Assembly (NCBI GenBank): GCA_002778465.1
Contig: PFBV01000003.1
Coordinates: 375,053-412,978 of the forward strand
Origin: Candidatus Magasanikbacteria bacterium CG10_big_fil_rev_8_21_14_0_10_36_32
GTDB lineage: Bacteria > Patescibacteriota > Patescibacteriia > Magasanikbacterales > GWA2-37-8
Direction of reading: 5' to 3'
DNA length: 37,926 bases
Shown here piece by piece: positions 8,480 to 15,738 of the stretch (positions are counted from its first letter, which is position 1; every line of letters starts with the position of its first letter). The notes under the pieces are model-generated. The model was not told the DNA's origin and searched no databases. It saw nothing but the letters and a program-made list of their open reading frames with translations. A program made the position numbers and the translations under genes.

Positions 8480-8508
8480 TTGACAAAATCATCAAAATAT
8501 GATTTAAT
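8480..8508 (+). promoter_or_regulatory. Strong promoter of GC-rich unit 1
   Basis: TTGACA (8480-8485), 17-bp spacer, TTTAAT (8503-8508). The leader of about 80 nt that follows holds a CCGC/GCGG hairpin and a GCCACTG/CAGTGGC hairpin with GGAA loop, and then AGGAGG (8579-8584), 8 nt before ATG 8593. Confidence 0.8.
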
Positions 8509-8592
8509 ACACCGTTCTTTAACAAACTCCGCATTTTGCGGAAAAACCCGGCCACTGGGAACAGTGGCAGAAATAAAAAGGAGGAAAAGTCC

Positions 8593-9330
8593 ATGTCAAA
8601 GCGTGGAACGGTCCCCCCGAGTCAGAAGCAGACGGCAGAGTTTCACTCAACCGTCATTATCGCTCTGCCCGAGCTCACACCCGAGCAGATGCAGACCTGG
8701 ATCGGCAAGAAGAAGGTCTTGCAGAAGAAGTTCCGCGAGCTGTTCATCGGCGCGACCGAGGACAGCGACATCGCCTGGTCCGACGAGTGGACCCGCTTCT
8801 ATCAGGAAGTCTTCGGTCTCAAGGTGAACCTGGCGGATGTCGTCCTTCCGCCCGAAACCGAAGGTTTCGGCTGGACGCTGGCCATCGCCAAGGAGCTCGG
8901 CGACAACCCGATCAACACGGCCATGGCCGCTTGCCGGAAGCTGTTCGGAAACAAGGTCTGGCAGTACGCCGACGACATGGACAAGTCCGTCCCGACCAAC
9001 GACCGCGACCCCCGACGCGACGGTTCCTACGCCATCCGCGTCAGGGACAGAGTGGAAGCCGACGAGGAGAACAAGAATCTTTCGGCCAACACTGTCAAGT
9101 CGCGCAACATGGTCACCGTGACCCTACTGGAGCGCATCGTCCTGGAGCTGTTCCACTTCTGGAAGACCGGCAAACACCTGGACATCCAGAACATCACCCT
9201 CTGCTCCGGTTCGCGCGACTCCGATGGCGATGTTCCGAGGTGCTGCTGGCGCTTCGACGAGTTCGGGGTCTGCTGGGGCAGCCTCGGCTACTGCCGCGAC
9301 AACTTGCGTTCGCGTTCCGCAGTTATCTAA
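8593..9330 (+). CDS. GC-rich hypothetical protein with divergent C-terminal tail
   Basis: A 245-residue soluble protein with no enzyme motif I can name. Composition is sharply different from its surroundings: the sampled line 8821-8880 has 37 of 60 G+C, against 11 of 60 in line 2401-2460. ATG 8593 is set by a perfect AGGAGG. In order: an N-terminal helical part (TPEQMQTWIGKKKVLQKKF), a Trp/Tyr-containing middle, then SYAIRVRDRVEADEENKN and LLERIVLELFHFWKTGKHLD, and a Cys/Trp-rich tail (NITLCSGSRDSDGDVP, then WGSLGYCRDNLRSRSAV). From memory, multi-copy CPR hypotheticals share the RDRVEADEE/GKHLD/CSGSR scaffold and differ in the tail; unverified. Own promoter and terminator. Confidence 0.75.
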   Translation: MSKRGTVPPSQKQTAEFHSTVIIALPELTPEQMQTWIGKKKVLQKKFRELFIGATEDSDIAWSDEWTRFYQEVFGLKVNLADVVLPPETEGFGWTLAIAKELGDNPINTAMAACRKLFGNKVWQYADDMDKSVPTNDRDPRRDGSYAIRVRDRVEADEENKNLSANTVKSRNMVTVTLLERIVLELFHFWKTGKHLDIQNITLCSGSRDSDGDVPRCCWRFDEFGVCWGSLGYCRDNLRSRSAVI

Positions 9331-9357
9331 CCCTTTTCCTTCGCTCTTTAAATCTTC

Positions 9358-9389
9358 GCCCCCTTGCGTCTTGCGCAAGGGGGCTTTTT
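9358..9389 (+). terminator. Strong intrinsic terminator of GC-rich unit 1
   Basis: GCCCCCTTGCG pairs with CGCAAGGGGGC around a short TCTTG loop, followed by TTTTT. It lies 27 nt after the stop. Confidence 0.92.
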
Positions 9390-9425
9390 CGTATAAAATG
9401 ATTTTAGTTAGTATTATCATATAAT

Positions 9426-10073
9426 ATGTCAGTAAAAGTTTTATACGAAGATAATCATTTAATTGCGGTGTTTAAGCCATCTGGTGTTTTAGTTCAAGGC
9501 GATAAGACCGGCGATGTTTGTTTAATGGATGAGGTTAAAGAATATTTGAAAGAAAAATATAAAAAACAGGGTAATGTTTTTCTTGGTTTATTGCACCGGT
9601 TGGACAGGCCGGTATCGGGAATAATTTTGTTTTCCAAAACCAGCAAGGGCGCTTCGCGGTTATCTGAACAAATTCGTAATCATAAAATTAAAAAAGAATA
9701 TCAAGCGTTAGTGGAAGGAAATTTGAAAAAATCAAAAGATATATTGATAAATTATCTTTTACATGATGAAAAAACAAACAAGACGCAAGTTTTAAACAAA
9801 GAGAAAACAGGCGCACAATATGCAGAGTTAGATTATGAAGTATTGGAAAAACGTAAAAAGAATACTTTGCTTAAAATCAATCTGAAAACCGGACGGCATC
9901 ACCAAATTCGCATCCAATTGTCACAGATTGGACATCCGATTGTTGGAGATAAAAAATATGGCGCTAAAACGCCATATCAAGAAGGACAAATCGCTCTTTG
10001 CGCTGTTTCATTGACTTTCCAAACCGCTACCGGAGGCGAGACCAAAACTATTACTACCGAGCCGTCATTTTAA
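9426..10073 (+). CDS. RluA-family pseudouridine synthase
   Basis: A 215-residue protein that isomerises uridine in rRNA or tRNA. The RluA catalytic motif LLHRLDRPVSGIILF is at residues 55-69 with Asp60 the nucleophile. The family's opening ILYEDNHLIAVFKPSG-like strand and the late LKTGRHHQIRIQLSQIGHPI and GDKKYG motifs are all present. There is no S4 domain, so it is the short RluA type. The 3' end overlaps the convergent AlkD gene by 20 nt. Confidence 0.9.
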   Translation: MSVKVLYEDNHLIAVFKPSGVLVQGDKTGDVCLMDEVKEYLKEKYKKQGNVFLGLLHRLDRPVSGIILFSKTSKGASRLSEQIRNHKIKKEYQALVEGNLKKSKDILINYLLHDEKTNKTQVLNKEKTGAQYAELDYEVLEKRKKNTLLKINLKTGRHHQIRIQLSQIGHPIVGDKKYGAKTPYQEGQIALCAVSLTFQTATGGETKTITTEPSF

Positions 10074-10764
10074 GATATTTTTTTCTTTTCTTTTTTGAAA
10101 ATTTCTCAATCGCGTATCTCAATGTGGTGCGCGGTATTTTTTTATAATGAATTTTGAGAAATCGTTCTAAAGTTGTTAAATTTTTTTTTCCAACTTCCCT
10201 CAGCATCCAACCAACCGCTTTGTGTATCAAATCATGTTTGTCAGTTAATAATATTTCAGCAAGTTTAATTGTGTCGTTAAATTGTCCGGTGCGAATGAAA
10301 GCAAAAGTTGAGATGATAGCAATTCGCCGTTTCCAAATGTTTTTTGACTGCGCCAGTTTGTATAATATTTTCCGGTCGTGATTTAAAAGCCACTTTCCGG
10401 CAATATTCGGCGCGGATAAATCCACCAAGTCCCAATTATTAATATGTATTATATTTTTGAGATAAAAATTATAAATATTTTTTTGTTCATTTTTATTCGC
10501 TTTGACAAATTGCATGGTTAAGATAATTAAACCAAGCAGACGTAATTCATGATGAGGATTGTCTAAAAATTTTTGTATATCTTTTAGATTTGTCGATTGA
10601 TAATATTTTTTTGCCATTATCCGCTGTTGTGGCACGGTGATACCCAGAAATTTATCACCGGCGCCGTATTGCCCCTTTTTTGTTTTAAAAAAATTGGCCA
10701 AAATTTTGGCTTTTTCTTTATTTGACAGCCGCCTCATTTCTTTTTCTATTATTTTTACGGTCAT
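10054..10764 (-). CDS. AlkD-like DNA alkylation repair protein
   Basis: A 236-residue HEAT-like repeat protein of the DNA alkylation repair (AlkD) family, which excises alkylated bases. Characteristic segments: FLGITVPQQR, NNWDLVDLSAPNIAG, IWKRRIAIISTFAFI, DLIHKAVGWMLREVGK and RTTLRYAIEKF. The WDxVD and KAVGWxLRE blocks are the family hallmark. It is convergent with RluA and divergent from the EndoQ gene, so two DNA repair genes sit back to back. Confidence 0.88.
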   Translation of the reverse strand: MTVKIIEKEMRRLSNKEKAKILANFFKTKKGQYGAGDKFLGITVPQQRIMAKKYYQSTNLKDIQKFLDNPHHELRLLGLIILTMQFVKANKNEQKNIYNFYLKNIIHINNWDLVDLSAPNIAGKWLLNHDRKILYKLAQSKNIWKRRIAIISTFAFIRTGQFNDTIKLAEILLTDKHDLIHKAVGWMLREVGKKNLTTLERFLKIHYKKIPRTTLRYAIEKFSKKKRKKYLKMTAR

Positions 10765-10765
10765 G

Positions 10766-10794
10766 TTGCGTTTTATTTATGTTTGGTGTAAAAT
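10766..10794 (+). promoter_or_regulatory. Candidate promoter of endonuclease Q gene
   Basis: TTGCGT and TAAAAT with a 17-bp spacer, located immediately beyond the divergent AlkD start and 41 nt before the EndoQ start. Confidence 0.4.
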
Positions 10795-10834
10795 CTAAAA
10801 TTAGTATAAACTTAATTTGTTTTGAACGCAAGAT

Positions 10835-12118
10835 ATGATAAAAAAGATTATTGATTTACATATTCATTCCAAATATTCGCGAGCTTGTTCGCCTGAGTTG
10901 GAATTACCAAAAATTGCTGCCAGTTGTCTTGTTAAAGGAATAAATATTTGCGCCACTGGAGATTTTACTCATCCGCTATGGTTCAATCACATTAAGGACA
11001 GTTTGGAAGAAATTGGTAAAAGCGGATTATATCAATTAAAAAATGGAACGGAAAATTTCAAATTAAAAATGGTTAAATTTATTTTATCTACTGAAGTAGC
11101 CTGTATTTATAAACATAAGGATAAGTGCCGGCGATTACATTTGGTTATTTTGGCGCCAAATATCGCCGCGGTGGAAAAATTTAATATTGAATTGATTAAT
11201 CGTGGAGTGAATTTGAAATCAGACGGACGGCCGATTATGGGTTTGTCGGCCAAAGAAGTGTTGAAAATAATTTTGGCGATTGATGAACGGTTTCTTATGA
11301 TTCCGGCGCACGCTTGGACACCATGGTTTTCTGTTTTTGGATCAAAATCAGGTTATGATACATTAGAAGATTGTTTTGAAGAATTAACCCCGCATATTCG
11401 CGCCATTGAAACCGGTTTATCCAGTGATCCGACAATGAATCACCGCTTGTCTAAATTGGATAACATTATTTTAGTGTCAAATTCAGATGCTCACAGTTTG
11501 GAAAATTTGGGACGTGAAGCGAATATTTTATCATTTGAAAACGAAAAAGATATTTCTTTTGATGAAATCAAACGAATAATTATTTCTGGCGACAGAAAAA
11601 AATTTTTATCAACTATTGAATTTTATCCAGAGGAAGGAAAATACCATTATGACGGCCATTTAGTTTGTGAAGTTTGCTTATCTCCAAAAGAAACAAAAAA
11701 ACAAAAATATCTTTGCCCGAAGTGTAAAAAAAAATTGACAGTTGGCGTTTTGCACCGAGTTGATGATTTAGCTGATCGTGAAGAAAATAAAATACAGAAA
11801 AATAAATTTATTCCACATCGTTATATTGTTCCTTTGAGAGAAATTATTGCCAAAGTTTTTGAAGTTGGTGTAAAAAGCAAAAAAGTAAACATTGAATATC
11901 AAAGTTTGATTAAAAATTTAGGCAGTGAGTTTAAAATTTTATTAGAATCAGATATTGCGGAAATTAATAAATTTTCCAGTGATAAAAATATTGTTTTGGC
12001 CATAAGTAATATGCGCTCCGGTAAAGTTACAGCTCGGCCGGGTTATGATGGAAAATTCGGACAAATAGATGTTTTAGCAAAAGTTTCCCATAAAATCAGG
12101 CAAATAAATCTATTTTAA
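10835..12118 (+). CDS. Endonuclease Q family protein
   Basis: A 427-residue protein with a PHP-type metal-dependent nuclease domain (DLHIHSKYSRACSP at residues 7-20, ICATGDFTHP, IPAHAWTPWF, and VSNSDAHS) followed by a zinc-ribbon (CEVCLSP, then CPKCKKKL, near 278-300) and LHRVDDLADRE. This is the domain order and length of EndoQ, known from Thermococcales and a few bacteria, which nicks DNA 5' of uracil, hypoxanthine and abasic sites. The pairing with AlkD next door suggests a base-damage repair pair. The C-terminal SGKVTARPGYDGKFG segment is also typical. Confidence 0.88.
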   Translation: MIKKIIDLHIHSKYSRACSPELELPKIAASCLVKGINICATGDFTHPLWFNHIKDSLEEIGKSGLYQLKNGTENFKLKMVKFILSTEVACIYKHKDKCRRLHLVILAPNIAAVEKFNIELINRGVNLKSDGRPIMGLSAKEVLKIILAIDERFLMIPAHAWTPWFSVFGSKSGYDTLEDCFEELTPHIRAIETGLSSDPTMNHRLSKLDNIILVSNSDAHSLENLGREANILSFENEKDISFDEIKRIIISGDRKKFLSTIEFYPEEGKYHYDGHLVCEVCLSPKETKKQKYLCPKCKKKLTVGVLHRVDDLADREENKIQKNKFIPHRYIVPLREIIAKVFEVGVKSKKVNIEYQSLIKNLGSEFKILLESDIAEINKFSSDKNIVLAISNMRSGKVTARPGYDGKFGQIDVLAKVSHKIRQINLF

Positions 12119-12131
12119 ATTTAAATAAAAA

Positions 12132-12155
12132 CCCCCCGCTATTAACGGGGAGTTT
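12132..12155. terminator. Bidirectional intrinsic terminator
   Basis: CCCCG/CGGGG stem with TATTA loop, flanked by A-run on one side and TTTT on the other. It serves EndoQ on the plus strand and the Lys-rich gene on the minus strand; the minus-strand T-run is the better one. Confidence 0.75.
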
Positions 12156-12163
12156 TAAAAATC

Positions 12164-12292
12164 TTATCTTTTTTTCTTTTTGGCAACTTTTCTTTTTTTA
12201 GCAACTTTCTTTTTGGCTACTTTCTTTTTTGCCACTTTTTTTACAACTTTCTTTTTGGCCACTTTTTTCTTGGCGGTTTTTTTCTTAGCCAT
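12164..12292 (-). CDS. Tiny Lys-rich histone-H1-tail-like protein
   Basis: A 42-residue protein made almost only of Lys, Ala and Val in tandem (A/V)KKKVAKKK units, ending in KKKKR. It resembles the C-terminal tails of histone H1 and bacterial Hc1/AlgP-like proteins, so a nucleic-acid-binding role in nucleoid or ribosome packing is likely. Real gene rather than a low-complexity accident: a strong AGGAGGT Shine-Dalgarno lies 5-6 nt before ATG 12292, the reading frame is intact from start to stop, and a terminator follows. A short palindrome (ATCTGCTT/AAGCAGAT) sits just upstream of the ribosome site. Missed by length filters because of its size. Confidence 0.8.
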   Translation of the reverse strand: MAKKKTAKKKVAKKKVVKKVAKKKVAKKKVAKKRKVAKKKKR

Positions 12293-12535
12293 AAAGCACC
12301 TCCTTTCAAATCTGCTTAAAGCAGATAGTTTTTATTTTTTCCAATCATGATGATGGAAAAAATGCTCAAGAGATTTATGAAAACAAGCATTGTCACACAA
12401 ACCTTTTGTCAACCTATTTGTATTATAGAACATATTTTTAAAAAGATAAAGGGCAAAAGGGAAAAGTTATTCACACCCTAGTCATAATTTGATTTTTTAA
12501 GATATTTTGATTAAGAAAAAAATGTTAAAATATGG

Positions 12536-12541
12536 TATAAT
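12536..12541 (+). promoter_or_regulatory. Candidate extended -10 box for the LytR_C gene
   Basis: TGGTATAAT gives an extended -10 (TATAAT at 12536-12541). No good -35 is spaced 17 nt upstream. The 12293-12600 gap also holds the minus-strand leader of the Lys-rich gene, with TTGACA and TATAAT-like boxes on that strand (about 12410-12430) that do not pair with ideal spacing. Nothing else is visible in the gap. Confidence 0.45.
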
Positions 12542-12600
12542 TAATTCAGAATCAAATTAACCCCAATTATACGACTATTTTAAATGAAGAAATTAATTTT

Positions 12601-13389
12601 TTGGAACAACCGGCATTGTCGCAGAATAAAAAAATAAAAACAGATGATTTTCAAGTAACGATTTTGCCGTCAATTGCTTATGGACGCCCTCGTCTTAAGA
12701 GAGTTTTGTTGTTTCTTTTGTCTAATGCCGCCGCGCGTCTATTGATAGTTTTGCTTTTAGGCGTGGCGATTGTTTTTGTGTGGTCATGGTTGAATTATAA
12801 ATACGCGGAAAAAGAATTAGAAATTCAGCAAGCTAATTTATCTCCTCAAGCGCAAGTTATACAAAAAGAAACAGGTAATCTATTGGAACGTTTGGGACGG
12901 CATATGTTTTTACCGGTTGATGAAAAACCGGTAGTAGCTTCAATTGTTGATGCTAAGGTATTGGCTCAATCAAACGCTTTTTATAAAAATGCGCAAAATG
13001 GAGATAAAATTATTGTTTATGTTAATTCCCAATTGGCAATTATTTATAATCCGATCGCTGATAAAATTGTTAATGTCGGACCATTAATTGATGAAGAAGT
13101 GATACAGGAAGTGTTGGTTGTGGAAATAAGGAATGGAACAAAAATTTCTGGTTTGGCGGAAAAATTATCCGGACAGTTAAAAATCGATTCCAGTTTCGAT
13201 GTGTTAAGTATCAGTTATGCGGAAAAAAGAAATTATCAGAAAAATATTTTGATTGATTTAAGCGGTGGCTCTAAAAAAGATTTAATTAAAAAATTGGAGA
13301 GTATATTGGGTGTTTCTGCTGTCACCACTACGCCGGTTGGCGAAAAAAATTCAAAAGCTGAAGCAGTTATTATTTTGGGAAACAAATAA
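12601..13389 (+). CDS. Membrane-anchored LytR_C-domain protein
   Basis: A 262-residue protein with a cytoplasmic N-terminus, one membrane helix at about 45-64 (LLIVLLLGVAIVFVWSWL) and an extracytoplasmic region. Residues about 180-262 form a LytR C-terminal-type domain (VVEIRNGTKISGLAEKL, then LIKKLESILGVSAVTTTPVG and SKAEAVIILG). LytR_C domains occur on cell-envelope proteins in CPR without the LCP transferase domain, as here. Function unknown; an envelope role is inferred. The start is uncertain: TTG 12601 gives the longest product, with no good Shine-Dalgarno. Confidence 0.72.
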   Translation: MEQPALSQNKKIKTDDFQVTILPSIAYGRPRLKRVLLFLLSNAAARLLIVLLLGVAIVFVWSWLNYKYAEKELEIQQANLSPQAQVIQKETGNLLERLGRHMFLPVDEKPVVASIVDAKVLAQSNAFYKNAQNGDKIIVYVNSQLAIIYNPIADKIVNVGPLIDEEVIQEVLVVEIRNGTKISGLAEKLSGQLKIDSSFDVLSISYAEKRNYQKNILIDLSGGSKKDLIKKLESILGVSAVTTTPVGEKNSKAEAVIILGNK

Positions 13390-13469
13390 AATTAAGTTAA
13401 GTATTTTTTGCGGCCATTTTGGCTGTTTTTTAATTAAATATTTAATTTTAGTTGTGGACGACACCCCTC

Positions 13470-13498
13470 TTGACAAATTATTTCAAATATGCTATAAT
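13470..13498 (+). promoter_or_regulatory. Near-consensus promoter of a non-coding unit
   Basis: TTGACA (13470-13475), exact 17-bp spacer, TATAAT (13493-13498). This is the best sigma-70-type promoter in the window, yet no substantial gene follows before the terminator at 13846. Confidence 0.88.
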
Positions 13499-13504
13499 GT
13501 TTTT

Positions 13505-13873
13505 TGTAGTCCCTTTTGTGTAGTTGTGTTTCAACAAATAGGCGCCAAAAATGGAGGAAGAATGTTTCGTCGGCTGAAAAAGTGAGCGTTTAGCAATGAC
13601 GCAATAACAAAAATCATTGCTGGGTAATAGACGCCCGTTCGAGCTGAAATACTCGGACAAACCAAATCGGCGAAATCGACCAGTAAGTGCCTTATAAAAC
13701 GGCGCAACATGGTCAACCTCAAACACAGGAGAAAAAATGCAGCTGAAAGCTCTCAACTAAAACGCCAAGCGCTGGCGTGGTAACATAAATAAGCGCAATA
13801 ACACACGAAAAACACTGAGAAACACAAAATGTTCTTTGGAGGATTGGCGGTGACACAAGTCACCGCCTTTTTT
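13505..13873 (+). ncRNA. Candidate structured RNA with SD-led mini-ORFs
   Basis: About 370 nt between a consensus promoter and an intrinsic terminator. Two mini-ORFs have textbook ribosome sites: MFRRLKK at 13562-13585 after GGAGG, and MQLKALN at 13737-13760 after AGGAG. No long frame is continuous. Hairpins include AGCAATGA/TCATTGCT (13592-13620) and ACGCCA/TGGCGT (13762-13778). I looked for tmRNA (no acceptor, TPsiC arm or hydrophobic tag), RNase P RNA (no GAGGAAAGTCC core), SRP RNA and 6S RNA features and found none. It could be a leader-like regulatory RNA, a cluster of micropeptides, or a decayed gene. Confidence 0.5.
13846..13873 (+). terminator. Intrinsic terminator of the 13505 unit
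   Basis: GGCGGTGAC pairs with GTCACCGCC around an ACAA loop, followed by seven T. Confidence 0.93.
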
Positions 13874-13880
13874 ATTTTAA

Positions 13881-13908
13881 AAACCGCTATGTAAACACAT
13901 GGCGGTTT
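13881..13908. terminator. Second hairpin, possibly for the opposite strand
   Basis: AAACCGCTATGT pairs with ACATGGCGGTTT (one T-G pair) around AAAC. The A/T-rich flanks suit termination of minus-strand transcripts coming from the tRNA cluster at 14004. Confidence 0.6.
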
Positions 13909-14003
13909 CTTAAGATAAATTAATTTTTCATCTTACAATCAAAATCCAACTATTTTATTTGATCCGATTTTTGTTTTTATTAACAGCATAATTTTTTAAT
14001 TTG

Positions 14004-14076
14004 TGCCCCCAGAGAGAATCGAACTCCCATCCTCAGGTTCGAAGCCTGATATTTTATCCATTAAACTATAGGGGCA
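14004..14076 (-). tRNA. tRNA-Arg (anticodon TCG)
   Basis: Cloverleaf on the minus strand: acceptor TGCCCCT/GGGGGCA, D-arm AGTTTAATGGATAAAAT, anticodon loop CTTCGAA on a TCAGG/CCTGA stem, T-arm GGGAGTTCGATTCTCTC. No CCA is encoded. It lies downstream of rnc and tRNA-Lys on the same strand. Confidence 0.93.
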
Positions 14077-14080
14077 TTTA

Positions 14081-14115
14081 AAACCCTGAACCGTTTTATT
14101 CCAGTTCAGGGTTTT
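14081..14115 (-). terminator. Hairpin between the two tRNAs
   Basis: AAACCCTGAAC pairs with GTTCAGGGTTT around a 12-nt loop, with T-runs possible on both strands. It could end the rpmF-nusB-rnc-tRNA-Lys transcript before tRNA-Arg or act as a processing stem. Confidence 0.6.
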
Positions 14116-14116
14116 G

Positions 14117-14190
14117 TGGGTCGCCAGGGATTCGGACCCTGGACCTTGTCCTTAAGAGGGACCTGCTCTACCAACTGAGCTAGCGACCCA
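14117..14190 (-). tRNA. tRNA-Lys (anticodon CTT)
   Basis: Minus-strand cloverleaf: acceptor TGGGTCG/CGACCCA, D-arm AGCTCAGTTGGTAGAGC, anticodon loop CTCTTAA, T-arm GGTCCGAATCC. It begins at the very next base after the rnc stop codon, so it is almost certainly co-transcribed with rnc. Confidence 0.93.
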
Positions 14191-14958
14191 TTATATCGGA
14201 TCTCCTTCTTTTCTTTTAATAATATGCTTACTGGTACTTTTCCAATTTTTAATTTTTAAACCCATTTCCGCCGCTTCTGTTTGCGCTTCTTGTTTACTGC
14301 TGCCTTCGCCAACAGCGATTAATTCGTTGTCAAAATAAACTCCAACTTTAAAAATTTTCGCATGATCAGGACCCTCCTCACTTAACACTTTGTAGTTAGG
14401 TGTGAAACCGATTAATTCCTGAGCCGCTTCTTGTAAACGGCTTTTTGCATCCATATATAGACCATTTTCTAAAATATAAGGCAATTTTGTCAATACACAT
14501 TGGCTGATGAATTTTTTGGAAGCTTCATAACCGCCATCTAAATAAATAGCTCCGGTTAATGATTCAAAAGCGTTTGCCATAATAATATCCCGAGCTTTGG
14601 TGCCGGCATCTTTTTCTTCTCCCCGACTCATAAATAAATAAGGTTCTAAACCTAATTCATAAGCAATTCCGGACAACAATTTTGCATTGACTAAGGCGGC
14701 GCGCCAATTGGTTAATTCGCCTTCCGGATTTCCAAATTCATTAAAAAGATATTCGGTTACCACCAACTCTACCACCGCATCGCCTAAAAATTCCAAACGC
14801 TCATTATTGCCCAAAGGGAAATCATGATGTTCATTTAAAAAAGAACGGTGAACAAAAGCTTGAATTAAAAAATTAATATTTTTAAATTTTAAACCCAATT
14901 TTTCTTCTAAAGAAGAAAAATTTTTCTTTTGCACTTCAGGTTTATCAATGATGTTCAT
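14191..14958 (-). CDS. rnc: Ribonuclease III
   Basis: A 255-residue RNase III that cleaves double-stranded RNA in rRNA and mRNA maturation. The signature NERLEFLGDAV is at residues 52-62 with the catalytic Glu and Asp, and a second acidic set appears around ANAFESLTGAIYLDGG. The C-terminal dsRNA-binding domain runs from about DAKSRLQEAAQEL through EGSSKQEAQTEAAEMGL. The gene follows nusB after 3 nt. Its stop abuts tRNA-Lys, so processing of this transcript may involve the enzyme's own substrates; that last point is speculation. Confidence 0.95.
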   Translation of the reverse strand: MNIIDKPEVQKKNFSSLEEKLGLKFKNINFLIQAFVHRSFLNEHHDFPLGNNERLEFLGDAVVELVVTEYLFNEFGNPEGELTNWRAALVNAKLLSGIAYELGLEPYLFMSRGEEKDAGTKARDIIMANAFESLTGAIYLDGGYEASKKFISQCVLTKLPYILENGLYMDAKSRLQEAAQELIGFTPNYKVLSEEGPDHAKIFKVGVYFDNELIAVGEGSSKQEAQTEAAEMGLKIKNWKSTSKHIIKRKEGDPI

Positions 14959-14961
14959 ATA

Positions 14962-15411
14962 TTATTTATCATGTTTTTCCATTGGTTCTTCATCTTGCGG
15001 TTCTAAATTTTTAAAAACCGAACCAAGCACGCCATTTACAAATTTTCCAGATGAATGTCCGCCGTAACTTTTAGCCAACTCAATCGCTTCATTAATGGCG
15101 ACTTTTGGTGGCACTTCTTTGGCAAAAATCAATTCATACAAACCAAGTCGTAAAATGTTGCGATCCACATTGGTAATTTGTTCAATTGGCCAATCTGGCG
15201 CATATTCTGAAATGATTGCGTCTATTTTTTCTGAATTGTCAATCACGCCATTTACCAATTTTATGGTAAAATCTTTTTCTTGCAAACCGTCGCCGAATTC
15301 ATTTAAATTGTGTTCCATAATGCCGGACAGCTGATCAATTTGTCGGCCGCGAAAATCCCATTCAAACAAAGTTTGTAAAGCGATGCTTCTTGCTAAATGA
15401 CGATTGGACAT
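14962..15411 (-). CDS. nusB: Transcription antitermination protein NusB
   Basis: About 149 residues, all-helical NusB. Recognisable: [18 protein letters not shown] at the N-terminus, then [16 protein letters not shown] and [28 protein letters not shown]. NusB binds boxA RNA with NusE and supports rRNA antitermination. ATG 15411 is preferred over an upstream in-frame start at 15432 because NusB proteins normally begin a few residues before the ARxxALQ helix. It lies between rpmF and rnc. Confidence 0.92.
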   Translation of the reverse strand: MSNRHLARSIALQTLFEWDFRGRQIDQLSGIMEHNLNEFGDGLQEKDFTIKLVNGVIDNSEKIDAIISEYAPDWPIEQITNVDRNILRLGLYELIFAKEVPPKVAINEAIELAKSYGGHSSGKFVNGVLGSVFKNLEPQDEEPMEKHDK

Positions 15412-15463
15412 AGAAAAAAATTTAAAATGCAAAAATTAAAAAGTTAACCCGTGACAAATTTTA

Positions 15464-15655
15464 TTATTTTTTGCCTTTTGTTTTAACTTTTAATACTTGA
15501 CGGCCTTTATAAGTGCCGCAAAAATTACAAACATGATGCGCTTTAACCGGCTTTTTGCATTTTGGACAAGTATTATGAGACGCTTCGTCCAATGCAAAGT
15601 GCGCAGCCCGTCGTCTTTTGTGAGATGAAGTTCTGCGATGTCCTGGTAAACCCAT
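15464..15655 (-). CDS. rpmF: 50S ribosomal protein L32
   Basis: A 63-residue bL32. The N-terminus MGLPGHRRTSSHKRRRAA is basic, and the zinc-ribbon CPKCKKPVKAHHVCNFCG has four Cys. It is the first gene of the rpmF-nusB-rnc run with its own promoter. The length and Cys pattern match the Cys-containing form of L32. Confidence 0.95.
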   Translation of the reverse strand: MGLPGHRRTSSHKRRRAAHFALDEASHNTCPKCKKPVKAHHVCNFCGTYKGRQVLKVKTKGKK

Positions 15656-15693
15656 ATGATTTAGATATTAAATATTAAATTAGAATTGGGTTC

Positions 15694-15722
15694 ATTATAA
15701 CATAAAAAAATGGTTTTGGCAA
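15694..15722 (-). promoter_or_regulatory. Promoter of rpmF-nusB-rnc operon
   Basis: On the minus strand TTGCCA, 17-bp spacer, TATAAT. The TATAAT complement is at 15694-15699 and the -35 at 15717-15722. It stands back to back with the plus-strand promoter at 15739. Confidence 0.8.
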
Positions 15723-15738
15723 GAGGTTAATGAAGGGC

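Noticed and set aside
8593-9330. Complete diversity-generating retroelement
   Set aside because: The tail looks variable-protein-like, but no reverse transcriptase, accessory protein or template repeat is in the window.
8787-9424. Several overlapping frames inside the GC-rich gene at 8593
   Set aside because: Same GC artefact. Only the frame from 8593 has the AGGAGG site, balanced composition and promoter fit.
13310-13585. Open frame running from the LytR_C gene end across the 13470 promoter
   Set aside because: It begins inside the real gene in another frame and crosses a consensus promoter; only its last seven codons have a ribosome site.
13505-13873. tmRNA, RNase P RNA, SRP RNA or 6S RNA
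   Set aside because: None of the hallmark segments (tRNA-like ends with tag ORF, GAGGAAAGTCC core, GGAAGCAGC-type tetraloop helix, long open-bubble hairpin) could be found by eye; a diverged version is not ruled out.
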